Below, in pieces: positions 39,505-51,400 of a stretch of 64,000 bases of DNA (within the stretch, counting starts at the first letter, position 1; every line of letters starts with the position of its first letter). The translations under genes and the position numbers were made by a program. The stretch spans positions 1,606,377 to 1,670,376 of the forward strand of contig NW_006921540.1 of the NCBI RefSeq assembly GCF_000340215.1, in the 5' to 3' direction. The stretch is from Pseudocercospora fijiensis CIRAD86. Taxonomy: Eukaryota > Ascomycota > Dothideomycetes > Mycosphaerellales > Mycosphaerellaceae. Below the pieces are notes generated by a model. The model did not search any database. It was given only the letters and a program-made list of their open reading frames with translations, and was not told the origin of the DNA.

Positions 39505-41091
39505 GAGAGGAGGTAGCGGGATACCACGGAAGTCGCCGTCAATCTCGAAGCTGGTCCTAGCAGACCGGATAGACACTGTCTTGAACTTCACCCAACTCGC
39601 ATTAATATTCTCACCGAGACACTTTGTATTGTCTGCCTGCCCCTGATGCACATGTCCAGTTGGGCCGGGCCCGGCCAGGCCAGGCTTGAGCGTCAACCGC
39701 GGGAGCAGGAAATGCGTTCCAGAGAGGTGGTCGCGTCAGCCAGGACAAAATTTCCCAAGTGCCCAAAGCACTCATGGGCAGGCTTCATCATTCATGTCAT
39801 TCAGCACCAAAGGACGAGTCGTTCGCAGCTAGTTGCTGGGAAAGAGACGCAGGTCCCATGCTGTACATAGCAAACCGCATGCCAAGGCCCAAACGTGCAT
39901 GATGAAAGTTCCCGGAAGCTGGAAATCTTTCTCCGAAACAGAGGATGCAGAGGACGGACTTCACCAAAGAGCATTGACATCATGCACCACGGACACTACA
40001 TCTCGCCAGCGAAGCGAGCATATCAGATTTGTGATCGTTCACGTCCGGCTTGCTCTGCCGCCTTGCCGGCACACACCGCGCACATCGCTAACCTGCAGGT
40101 TCATGAAGCTAGCATTGGTGATTCGCCGGAGCTCCCCAAAGTGGCTTGAGGCCCGTATGTTTGAGGACAACCGATGGGCTTCCCAAGACATGCCAGCATC
40201 CTTCTTTTGGCTGTCGCCGGCTCGACGACCCGGTGGTCGTTTGCACGTGCAAGCAGCCACGGCGTGGTCTTCCTTATTACAGACTTGCAGTAGAGCGCAC
40301 GAGAGGCTTGGGCATTCCAATAAAGAGAACACGAATCGCGCTATATGAGCAAGACCAGCTAGAATTGCTGTGAAAGATATTGTAGTGACATACATTGGCT
40401 TACGATCGTAGAGAAGTCATCATACATTTATAATAGTAGAAGAGGTGAAGGAATTCCACAACAGGTCTCACCCGCCGCAGTTTCGCGCGTTTGGAGCTGT
40501 CGCACAAGTGAGTTGTCAGGTCCACGCCATCGGTACACTGGAATGCTGCGCGCGCACCACTTGAGGCACGAGACGACACTGAGAGCCACGGAATGTTGCA
40601 ATACAGAAGGATAATTTCAGCGACAGGTCAGGTCTCATGAGCCCGGCACCGACAGACACAACCGTGGATGGGGGTGTAGGGCAAAGACCTTCCATGCATC
40701 TGTGTTTAAATTCTGTTTGGGTGAAAATCAGCGATAGGTATGTAGCATGTGGAATGTTTTCCCCATGTTCTGGAATGTGGCGAACACGAGGAAAGCGGTA
40801 GAATACGGTTCGTTGGTATCGATCATGTGCATACACACTGGTATGAATAGTTTGCCACCCTTCTGTCGTCCGTCACCCTGCACCACGGCAGCACTTGACG
40901 TACACTGAGGTCGATTGATCTCGTAAGCGCCACGTGCAGATATTCAGACTGCTGCCAGTGCGGCCTCCCGTCTAGCGTACATTAATGTTCTAATGTTGAA
41001 CAAGAAGCTCGAAATGGCATCATCAAGAGTGAAAACATAAGTGTCGTCAGAAATGTCGCGATGGGACTGAAATCTGGATCGTCAGGTGTGT
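39471..41091. other. Non-RIP DNA with no supported gene
   Basis: About 1.6 kb of normal composition. Overlapping frames of 75-171 codons lie on both strands between 39833 and 40395 with no domain I know. None has intron or codon evidence in its favour. The region downstream of the zinc-protein gene probably includes its 3' UTR. Confidence 0.4.
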
Positions 41092-42487
41092 TCAGGCTCC
41101 GCCAACGGTGACTCCAGGAGAGTGTTGGAGGGTGGCCCCATAAGCAGCCAGCCTGTCTGCCACAGCTCGTAGAATTTCGGGGTCGTGTCGTATTGGAGCG
41201 CGCTTGGGACTGTAGGAGTCATGATTAGTGTAGGTCTTCGAAAGCAAGACGGAAGCCATCAACTCACGGTTCTCGGTGGCAATTGGTGCAGCGCTCATGC
41301 CCACAGCCCAGACACCGACTTCTTTCAACGAACAATGAATCGCAGTGCTCGCAGGTATAGCGTACTCGTTGTCGAGGCTTCCGATGTACTCGCTGCACAG
41401 CTTTGACCATGGGTACTTCTTCGTCCACACATTGCTCCTCCCCATGCTGAGCGCTCTTGCCGTGCCTCCGCGATTTCTGGGGCAGGCGCGGGCATTGACT
41501 GCACTTCAGATGACCGCAACTCTGACATTCATTCCGCGTCGCTGGTTGTATGTCATGCTCACACTTGTGACATATTCTTCGTCCCAGTTGAGCTCTCGGT
41601 TTGATCACCGTCTGGATTCCCGCACGCGGTCTTGCGTACATGACGAAATCAAAGTCTCGGATGTCGGCGTCGCCATCTGCATCGCCACCGTCATCTAGCT
41701 CCAGCGGAGCAGCCAGCTGTACGGGCGATCTGGTCTCCGGTGATGGCGTCTCTGGCGGGGCTGGTACAGCATGCGCTTCAGCATCCTGCTCCGGGCTGAC
41801 AAGCTCTCTCCTTTGCCTGGACTCCTGCTCGAATGCCAGTCTCGTGCTGTCTACCAGTTCCCGCACCTTCTTCGGTGGATGTCGCGAACACTCTGAACAC
41901 CTATGGTGACCGCACTCAACACATATCCGTTCCATCCCAAACTGTTTGCTGCATTGGTGACAAGTCCAATGCACCCTCAATCTGATCGGCTTCTCCACAC
42001 GCCGTATCTTCATCGGTGGATCCTGCATGGGTCGTTTGCTGCGAGCGTCGTATTGCAGGCCGTGCTGGGCAAATAGTTCTCGCGCCTTTTCCGTTGTCAG
42101 GCGTCTCCTCCCAGACGGCAATGGCAACGGAAGGAGAGGCTCGTCTGAATCGCCTTCGTCCGAAGCATCCACCTCAATCGTGTCGTCTAGGGCAATCGTG
42201 GCAGGCTTCAGTTCTGTGGCTCCGGTTCCGGTCGTCGCAGGCGGAAGTATGGCATCATCGTTTGTGGTTTCGTCAAGGAGCGAGGGAGCACGAGAGGCAC
42301 TGGTCGTTTCCATTGCTTGCACTGCAGTCTCCTGTATGGTTGAATGTCTAGGATTGGGAGACTGCTCGCTCCGCACGCTGCTGCTCCGTCGCTTCATAGC
42401 AGCCCTGACCTTATCGAAGGCGCGTGCGAGACTCCCTCGTCTCCGTCCCCTGTCGTTGGTATTCGGCCGGGTTATGTGCTCGGCCAT
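41092..42487 (-). CDS. Protein with three Cys4-type zinc-ribbon-like motifs
   Basis: Two exons: 42487-41268 and 41209-41092. The 58-bp intron has a GTGAGT donor, an ACTAATC branch-like site and a CTACAG acceptor; unspliced, the frame would stop just after the donor. The product is 445 residues. Three similar Cys clusters lie near residues 174-207, 305-335 and 378-410. Each has the form C-x2-C..C-x2-C-G-H-x-x-C-x2-C, and the first and third are followed by P-P-K. Splicing completes the third motif (R-E-P then P-K-R). The N-terminal third is Ser/Thr/Asp-rich and basic. Ascomycetes have many such proteins with repeated C-G-H motifs and no assigned role; nucleic-acid or protein binding is a guess. 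Confidence 0.72.
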
Positions 42488-44105
42488 GATAGTGTTGGTG
42501 TAAGAAGTGGGGTGTCAACAATGTGGGAGAGGCTCACCAGGGCAAGAGCAAGACGCGGGCGTCGACGTGCTTCGGCCGGTGGTTGCTATTCGGGTTGTGG
42601 AGCTGGCGATGTTGAAGGGATGCTCTCCGGCTGCTGGAACGCATTCGAGCAAGATCGGCTTCCGTTAATGGGCCATCTCACACTTCCGTCGGCGTGCAGA
42701 GAGCCAGCTGCGGGCGACGAGCTGGTCGACAGGCGAGAAGACGGGCAGCTCGCACAGTTGGCAGCAGATGAATGATATCAGGTAGGGGCAGTCGGGTTGG
42801 GGCGCAGACTCGGCAGACGGACTGGTTGGCGGCGTGCCGACCTTTTCACCTCAGCGGCTCACTGACAGGCTTGAGCGGCTTGCTTGTTGCATCCACGTCC
42901 AGCGTGCAGCGTGCAGGCTGCAGCGCAGCGTCCACGTTGACGGTTTGGCTTTGACTGCGCGTGTGAGATTGCACTCGGCTGCGCAGATTCGTGGGAGCCG
43001 GCAGCCAGCGAACCTTTGCTGAGACCCGCTCACTCGGGACGCCAACGCCCAAGCCAAAGGCCCAAAGCCAACTGGGTGCTGCAAGGAGCTCAGGCCACAA
43101 CTTGGAAGTCTGCTCTGCTCTGCGACCCAAACAAGGCGGCAAGCCCCGGCCCCCGAGGATCACCTTGAGCACCTTTCGTCCACTTTTCATGCACGCCCGC
43201 CATCGAGCACCGCGTCGATGTCGCCGGCGCTGTCGCCCACTGACCTGCGCCTCCGCCTGCCCACACCACCGTCCCCGACCGCCGCCTCCCCGGTCCCATT
43301 TCGTGCCTTCATCCCCGTCGACCTCATTACTGGTAGCGCGACGACGCGACCTGCTTGCTTGTTCATCCCCGCAACAATTGCCTCTGGAGTCTGCCCGACA
43401 CCTTGCGAGGGTATTCTCAAATACAACCTCAGGCGCATGGGCTGCCGACAAGAGATAACCCATGTCACCACCGCGCACTGGAACGGAACATCATAAGAAC
43501 CGCCACTTGCTACTCGTGGGAATCCGAAAGCATCTGGTCCCTGCTGCTTGGGACCATCGATTGAATCGCTGACTCTACCGACCCCCAGGTATTTCTCCAT
43601 GCCCGCGCCTTTCAAGTCTGTGGAGAGCAGGCATCTTCACTGAAGAGATCGAGTCATGTTACCGTTTCTCCGTCGCCTGATATTGCTCGACTCCCCACAT
43701 GTACTGGTAAATAAGACCTGATGCTTCAAGAAGCACTGCCACCATCTACCCGGAACATGGAGTCTCACATCACACTTTATTGCAAAGAATACCAGGCCGC
43801 ATTACATTGTACCTTCATTGGTTGACACTGCCGCCCTCTTCGATTCGCGCAGATCATCATAGATGAGTGTCCGATCTGCCTGATGAGCACGACCGACTTT
43901 CAATCCCGGTCGCCGACAAGTGCGAGCAGATCAACCTAGAAAGCAAAGTCGAGGTAGCTCCAGCACACCCTGTGGGTTCCGTACCACCCTACAGAGTGCC
44001 CTCAAACCACCGAAACCAGTGCACAAATCGGGGTGTTGCGAACACCCCCTATGCAACCTAATTACCTCGGATTTCTACCGTTCCGAACAGCCGCAATCGC
44101 TCGAA
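42488..44105. other. Upstream and intergenic DNA, no supported gene
   Basis: About 1.6 kb of normal composition. GC-rich frames on both strands (for example 42846-43478 and 43218-43496) overlap one another and lack domains, as expected in GC-rich promoter DNA. RIP character begins near 44110. Confidence 0.4.
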
Positions 44106-46080
44106 AACAACTAAGTTTACGCCTATACCTTAGTACTACTGCTTCTACTACTTAGAAGCGATACGCTCCCCTTAGATCCGTCGTTCTAGTAGTCTAATTA
44201 GTATAGGAGATAGCGTACGAGAGGATTAATCTATCTAGTATAGTTGAGGTAGTATACCTATATATAACCTTCTATAAGCGCGTTTTAAAGGTATTATAGG
44301 CTTACTAGTTAGAGGCTTCTAACGACGAAATTTATAAGAGCTACCTAGTAGCTATAGTAGATTAATTAAAGTATCTTTACTAGGTAATAATATAGGTAAT
44401 AGGTATAGAGCTATAGATAGTACTATAGAAGGTAGCTCTACTATAGAAGGTAGCTTTACTATAGAAAGTAACTCTACTATAGAAGGTAGCTCTACTATAG
44501 AAGATAGGAGTAGTAGATTATAAGGTAGAAATAGCTTACTTAGTAAGGGCAAATCGTCTAGTAAGAACGAAACTAACGGCCGTTAATGCCTTACTACCTC
44601 GTCGTTATCGTACTAATTACTTTTACTAGCGTCCTTTAGTAAAGATAGCGGCAATTAACTAATTAGCGTTAGTTATATAACTTAGAAAGTCTATATCTAG
44701 GAGACTATTAAATAGGTCCTCTTTAACCTTATATAGTACGTTTTCTTTACTATCTTCGACCTAAGTAGACTAGTAGTAGGGCCGATCTTATTAGGTAGAC
44801 CGTAGACTAGTAAAGAATAGCCTTTAATAATAATACGAGGCCTATATATATCTAGAAGGTTAGTTTTAGTTTTAGTTAGAGCAACTAGTAGAGGCAGAGT
44901 TAGTAATACGGCTATATAGAAGACTAGTTACTATAACGGCCTATTATTAATACCTCGCTACTTATAAGTACGATAAGGTATTAATTTAGCCTCTTTAGCG
45001 CTATATTTAATATATAGCGCCTATAGATCCGAATTATACGATACTCGAGGCTAAGTCGTCGATATAGTTACCTATAGCTATTATTCGATAGGGAGTTTAG
45101 CCGGTTCTTATTATACTATACGTTTAATATAAAATAGCGGTATTCGTCGTATTCGAAGCCTTCTATTCGAATAGCCTTACTACTACTAGTAGGGTAGAAG
45201 AGTAGCCGCCTTTAATCGTATAGATTTAGTAGAAACGAGCTCTTAAACTACAATAATAATAATACGCTTAGTACGAGATTATTACAGTTTACGGGTTATA
45301 CGTACTAGCCGCTTAATTTCTAGCTTATTAAGTAATAACTCTATATCCTTAGGCAATAGGTATTTAGCTTATAAAGACTTATATATAATAAAGAGTACAG
45401 AATTTAGCGATAGTAAGGTCGAAATAAGCGCGATACGTAACTACGAGAAAGAGATAGAATAGGTCGATAAATAAGAGGTAGAAATAGCCTCTAAACAATG
45501 TCTAGTTTAGCTTTATTATAACTCCTTATTTATAAATATATACTATATAATTATAAGGCTTTAAATTAGCTTAAAACTAGAGCTCTTAGCGGTCTATATA
45601 TAGCCTATAAATAACTATAGAAGTAGTTAAGCGGCCTTATAAACCTAGCCGCTATAGCGGCGCGATCGGTACCCTATTTAGGTTAATATACTTATATCTA
45701 CTACCGACTACCTACGCTTATTTCTCTAGAAACCTTATCTTTACCGACTACTTAAGGATATACTAACTAATTTTACGCTTATAGCCCTCCGGATACCTCT
45801 ATCTTCGCTAACTCTTTAGATAACTAAAGGGAGTTTAGTAGAAATTAAAGTACTAGATACCTAAGGCCTAAATCTTAACTTTATAATACTAACGCCTATA
45901 AGTATACTACGAATATACCGGTAACGAGAATAATACTAGTACGTAGTTATAACTAGTCGATATTAGCTTGCCGGTAGAATAGTATCTAATCTCCGAAGAA
46001 AAGCCTACTAAATATCTAAAATAGAGATACGCAGTAGTTTCGGTTAGTCGATTCTTAACTACTATTACTAGTATATAACT
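44106..46080. other. RIP-mutated repeat DNA, unclassified
   Basis: CA/TG-depleted DNA without a recognisable transposon domain on either strand. It precedes the LINE ORF1 and could be its 5' part or the remains of a different element. Confidence 0.4.
44421..44508 (+). repeat. 18-bp tandem repeat, about five copies
   Basis: The unit TACTATAGAAGGTAGCTC is repeated, with differences mostly C/T or G/A. The minus-strand frame through it reads as an S-I-V-E-L repeat and is not a supported gene. Confidence 0.9.
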
Positions 46081-47065
46081 TAGTTGAGTATAGTATATTA
46101 ACGCAAGAAGGAAAAGAAGAAAATAGTAGCGAACAATTAGAGACAAAGGGAAGATAGTTAAGAAGGAAGGGAGGACGAATAGAAAGCACTATATACTAGG
46201 GTAGAGGAGGTGCTAAAGGCGGAAGATAGAAGAACCCCTAAGAGGGTATACAGAATAATAATCTCAGAACTCCTTAGAGGACTGAAAGCAATCTATAACT
46301 AGGCAAGCTACGTAATTACAAAGGTAGCTAATACAGTCGTAGCAAAGATTACGAAGAAACAATAGGAGATAAGCCTAAACCACCGTACCTAGGCAGTAGT
46401 AGCTAGTTAGGAGGCGCTAAAACCCCCGAGGACAGTAGTTAGAGTCTATATTACGGACCTATAGGAGCAAAAGGAAATCTAAGGACTTATAGGGAAAGAG
46501 ATTATAGAAAGAATTATAGTTAAAGAGGTAATTAGGGCTAGGAACGAAGGTAAAGGGGTAATTAAGCTATTTATAGTACAAGAGTAGGACAAAAAGAAGC
46601 TAGAAATACAAAAAGAATAGACAACTAAGATAGGGAAAACAGCAAAGGTCTCCTAATAGCAATTTATAATTATAGCCTATAGTATAATAAGAAGCTTTAA
46701 GGAAGAATAGGATATTAAGAGCCTATAGAGACAAAACTAAGCTATATACCTAGGCCTAAAGATTACAAAAGTAGTATAGATTAAAAGGAAAATCGAAGAG
46801 ACTAAGAAGCAGTCTTCCCTAATTATCTAGGTAGGGAGTATAGAGTAAGCTAATATAGTGCTAGACTAGGGGTTGTTCTAGGACTTTAAAAGATTAGAAA
46901 CAGAGATATATAGAAGCAACTATAGGATAATGCAGTGCTTCAAATGTTAATACTATAGATACTTAGTAGCTAAGTATATAAAGACAACTAATACCTGCTC
47001 CTACTATATAGGGGATTACTAGGTTAAAGAATGCAAAGCACCTAAGGGAGAAGCAAGATATATAT
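46081..47065 (+). pseudogene. LINE ORF1 (gag-like), 5' part
   Basis: The charged, Lys/Glu/Ala-rich frame ends in knuckle-like sequence near 46932-47050: Q-C-F-K-C followed by Y-R-Y-L, then C-S-Y-Y, then K-E-C-K. One normal Cys or His in each knuckle appears as Tyr, consistent with TG to TA or CA to TA mutation. It is interrupted at 47065 by the insertion of element 2. Confidence 0.65.
47061..47065. repeat. Target site duplication TATAT (left)
   Basis: It abuts the left LTR of element 2 and is repeated at 54163-54167. The sequence is simple, so chance extension of the match is possible, but the position and length are right for a Ty3/gypsy insertion. Confidence 0.8.
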
Positions 47066-47263
47066 TGTAAGAAGGGTTATATTAGCAGGTAGATAGGGTA
47101 GTAGTGAATTAGTGTAGTATTCGATAGAGATCTAAGAGGAGAGGGAGGAAGGCAGGCAAGTTAGCCTAACGCCAAGCGCTAAGCCCTACCTAAGGCATCG
47201 AGACCCTAGCTTTACTCGAGCCCGGTTATATGCCAATCACGTATAACCTCTTTGGTCCTAATA
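47066..47263 (-). repeat. 3' LTR of element 2
   Basis: It is 198 bp, begins TG and ends TA on the plus strand (CA changed to TA). It differs from its partner by ten substitutions, all CA/TA or TG/TA, and lacks a two-base TA found near the start of the other copy. Confidence 0.93.
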
Positions 47264-47267
47264 TACG

Positions 47268-47277
47268 CTTCCCTTCT
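47268..47277 (-). other. Polypurine tract of element 2
   Basis: CTTCCCTTCT on the plus strand is a purine run on the coding strand, four bases inside the 3' LTR. It supports minus-strand orientation. Confidence 0.65.
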
Positions 47278-48439
47278 AAAGGCCGCGCCCTCGTAGCTAG
47301 TCTTTATTCCAATCTCAATCTCCGTTGCTACTAACTTAGCAGGTCTAATAAGCCGCTTAGTCCTCGCTAAATTAAACGTACAACTACCGATTATATAACT
47401 ATATCAAACCTTACCTCTAATACAACACAATGTACAACTCTAACTACGCTATCCTTATATATAATAAAGTAATATATAACTACAAGAATTAAGGACTATC
47501 GACTAATTACAATACGAGCGCGTCTTCCCTACTATAATAGGTAGACGTACGAGGTATTGCAGCCCTACCTCCGCTCTAAGTGATATCGTTCCGAGTTCTT
47601 TGCGTCTACTCTAAAAGACCTAGAAATGTCCGCTCCGAGGGTTTGTCCTTATTATTACGAGGACTATTACTATTCGTAGTTTCGCTAGCCCTAATTAGTT
47701 AGGTTTAGTAGCCTTTAATTGTTAATCTTATCTTATCTTTTCGGAAAAAACACAGCTCGTCTAGTTTCTATAGGTAAAGGCTATTATAAGTGTAGTAGTT
47801 AAGGTTCGCCTCGCTTAAAGGGTTAGATAGATCGAGGAGTAACCTATTGTCCGCAAGATCGACCCTAGCTAGCTTAGCTCTATAGTTTTGCCCTTAGTTA
47901 GTTAGTCTATTAAGCTACTCAATCCTTTTAAGCCTTAATAGTTTAACTTAGCCTTAAAGTTTTAATAAAAGTTTTGATTAAAGGTGCCTTAGGCTCGTAG
48001 TATAGGTAAGGTTTTGTCTATAGGCGTAGCGACAATAGCAAGTAATATTAACAATAGCGGCGCTAGTCGTCTTAGCGCTAACTTTACCTCGCTTCTAATC
48101 TTCTTCCTTAACTAACAATACACTCCGCAACACCGTTACTAACATAGCCGCGCCGGCCGCGCCGATTGCCTAGGCCTCGAGGCCTCGACGGAATAAGGGG
48201 ATAAGAGGGGGCTCTAAGAGAAGGGTCTTATAGAGTACGCTAGTAAGGAGGTAGAGTCCTTAAAAGAGCAGGCGATTGGTTAACGCGTCGTAGCGCGCTT
48301 GTTAACACTCGGTACGCGTTCACTATAGTAGTATAGTCTTATTGTCTCTTGTTACTAACAATTGCTTATAGCTAATTAGTTAGCTAATAGTACCCCGGGG
48401 GTAGCATTAATCCTAGGCCTTAATAGTAACATTATAAGC

Positions 48440-51400
48440 CTTTAGCCTTCTTCTTATTCTTTACGTTAGTCTAATACTTATCTAACAACTCGGTTATATC
48501 TTTAAAGGAACCTTTAGCTTCCTACGAGTCCTATTTAGGTAGATAGCCTTACTATCTTAGCAGGTACTCCTTCTTACCTTGCCTAGTCCGGTGCTGTAAG
48601 ATACGTTCTATAGACTACAGCTCTTTACTATCCGCTAGTATGTCTTCGTATTCTGCAGGGGCTTCATCCCCTTCGCGTAGGTAGTACGGCTTAAGGAGGG
48701 ATATATAGAAGGTGTCGTAGATAGTATAATAAGGTAGAAGCTACAACTAATAGGCCTAGCTACTACCCTTCGGTTCTCGGATACGAAATAGGCTAATATA
48801 TCTTAGTACGAGCTTAGGCCTTATTTTACTATTAGGTAATAGGTATTTGCGGATGCGGAGGTTCTTAGTGCTTAGTATAACTATATCGCCTTGTTTAAAG
48901 ATCATTAGCGTATAGTACTTGTCGTAGTAGGTCTTTTAGTACTCTTAAGCCTTTGTTAACTTCTCGGCTATCTTAGTATAGATTTCTCGCATCTTCTGAA
49001 CCCTCTTAATAGCCGCTAGTGTTTCGGGTACTTAACGCGCTTCCCTTTCCTTGCGCTCGGCCTCGAGCGAGGTAAATAGATCTTGTAGTAAGGCGGCGTT
49101 TTGGCCTATTATAGCTATATATAGTAAAACCTTAGTAGATGAGTATACACTATTATTGTACACGAATTCTGCAGGCTATAGGAGGTTGACCTAGTCGTTA
49201 GGGTTCTCGTTGATGTAACTGCGTAGGTACTACTACAGGGTAGCATTCTACCTCTCTGTTTAACCGTTAGTCTATAGATAGAAGGCTATTAATAGCCGAT
49301 ACTTCAGTCTTAGCTATAGGCATATCTCGCTCTAATAATAGGATGTAAATATCGTGCCCCGGTTAGAGACTATCCCCTTAGGGGTCCCCTAATAGGTATA
49401 GAAGATGTTGCTCTATAGAGCCTCTACTATATTAATAGCAGTCCAATCCTTCCGTACCGGGATATATCGAGCGCCTTTAGTAAACCGATCTACTACAACA
49501 AGGATAGCATCGAAGATATCCTTACTGCCCCTACGTTTAGTAGATAGAAGGCCTATAATAAAGTCTATTATAAGCTCTACAAATAGCTTCTTTAGAATAG
49601 GGAGTAAAGACAACTCGCCAAATAGTAAGTGCTTTAGTACTTTAACTCGTTAACACACGGCACACGTGTTTACGTAGTCCTTTATATCCCGCTTACTATT
49701 TAGCTAGTAGTATATACGCGATAGTAGCTCGTACGACCTCTCTATACTATAGTAACCGGCAAGCTTACTATTATAGTGTCGCTTAAGAAGCTCTTATCGG
49801 ATCGAATATTTAGCGGAGACATAGTATCTGCCCTTAAACTTCAAATAACCTTTGTTATCGATCGACTAGTTATTACTCTTACTAGATCGAGTCTTTCGCC
49901 TACTTACAAGCTTATCTATACGTTTAGCAGCAAAGGCGTCCCTCTACTAAGCCCGTAACAGCTTATTTATAAACGATTGACTATCCCTATTTGCAAGGTT
50001 ATTTAATAGCACCCTCGCTATTAAACGAGGTACGCATTATATACATCTAATAGCACTAGCAGCCGGATTAACTATATTAGTACTTTAATCGCTGTTACTA
50101 TATATAGCGATATCGACTAGGGAGTTATTATAACTTCTCCTATCTATATCCTTAGCCCTTGCCTTAATACGCACTATTAATATAGTAAGAGCATCAATAT
50201 GCTTTAAGCCGTCGCGGAGTCCGGTAAGCCGCTTATCCTACGCGTACTTATTAACAATACGGGCTATAGCAATCTTATACTATAGGGTTGGAAACAATAA
50301 ATTAATAGATTGCTAAGTCCCGCTATCGTAATCAGGTCGCCTCGATAGGCTATTAGCAGGGTTGCTTACGCCTAGCCGATATAATATATTAAAATCAAAC
50401 CTAGCGAGGTAGACGGCCTATCTAGCCTATCGACCTATAACCCTAGTAACCTTCGTAATTCTACGGAGGTTGTTATAGTCCGTATAGACCTAAATAGTAT
50501 GCTATATACTATCGAGATAGTGCCTCTAATGCTTAAAGGCCTCGATAATAGCTAAGAGCTCTTGCTCGTAGGTCTCGTAGCGACGCTCTATATCGATTAT
50601 CTTTCGTAAAAAGAAGGCAATTAGGTACTAGTAATAGTCCTTATCTAATTACTAGGACATAATAGCCGATATAGCGAACTATAAAGCGTTAGTCTCAATA
50701 CGGATCTGCTTGCTTAGTACAAAATAGTGCAGCAAGGGGACATTAGTAAAGCGTTGCTTTAGGCCGTCAAAAGCGGCTTATGCTCTGTTAGTCCATTTAA
50801 ACTCTCTAGTTAGGTTGGCCTTGGTTTTAGTAAGCTTAGTTAGGGGCATTATATGCCGTAAATAGCCCTTAATAAAGCGGCGGTAGAAATTAGCGAAACC
50901 GAGGAACGATTAAAGCTCCTTAATAGACGTAGGAACAGGCTATTTAGTAATGGTTTTAATCCGATTAGGATTAGCCTTAACACCCTCGGTTGAAATAAGG
51001 AAGCTAAGGAATAACACCTCTTTAGCAGCAAAGGTACATTTAGAAGGCTTATAATACAGTCTATAGGCTCGTAGGCGGTCGAGGACCTTACGCACTACGG
51101 CCTAGTATTCTATAATATTAGGTAAGTATATATAAACTAGGATGTTATCTAGGTAAACTATATAGAGATAGTCCAATAGGCCTAACAGGGCCCGATTAAT
51201 ATAGGACTAGAACGTTGTAGGGGCATTAGCTAGCCTAAATAGCATAACTAAGTACTCGAAATAGCTATAGCGAGTGCGAAAGGCTGTCTTCTATTCGTCG
51301 CCCTTACGAATACAGATACGATAGTACGCATCCTTAATATCTAGTATAGTATAGTAGTAGGCACCTAAAAGGCGATCGAGGGTCTTATTAATAAGAGGAA

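Noticed and set aside
39833..40348. 171-codon plus-strand frame in the 39.5-41 kb segment
   Set aside because: Overlapping frames on the opposite strand are comparable, no motif is visible and no neighbour supports it. Kept as intergenic.
43218..43496. 92-codon Pro/Ala-rich plus-strand frame
   Set aside because: GC-rich promoter DNA gives long frames on both strands here. Overlapping frames on the minus strand are equally long and none shows a domain.
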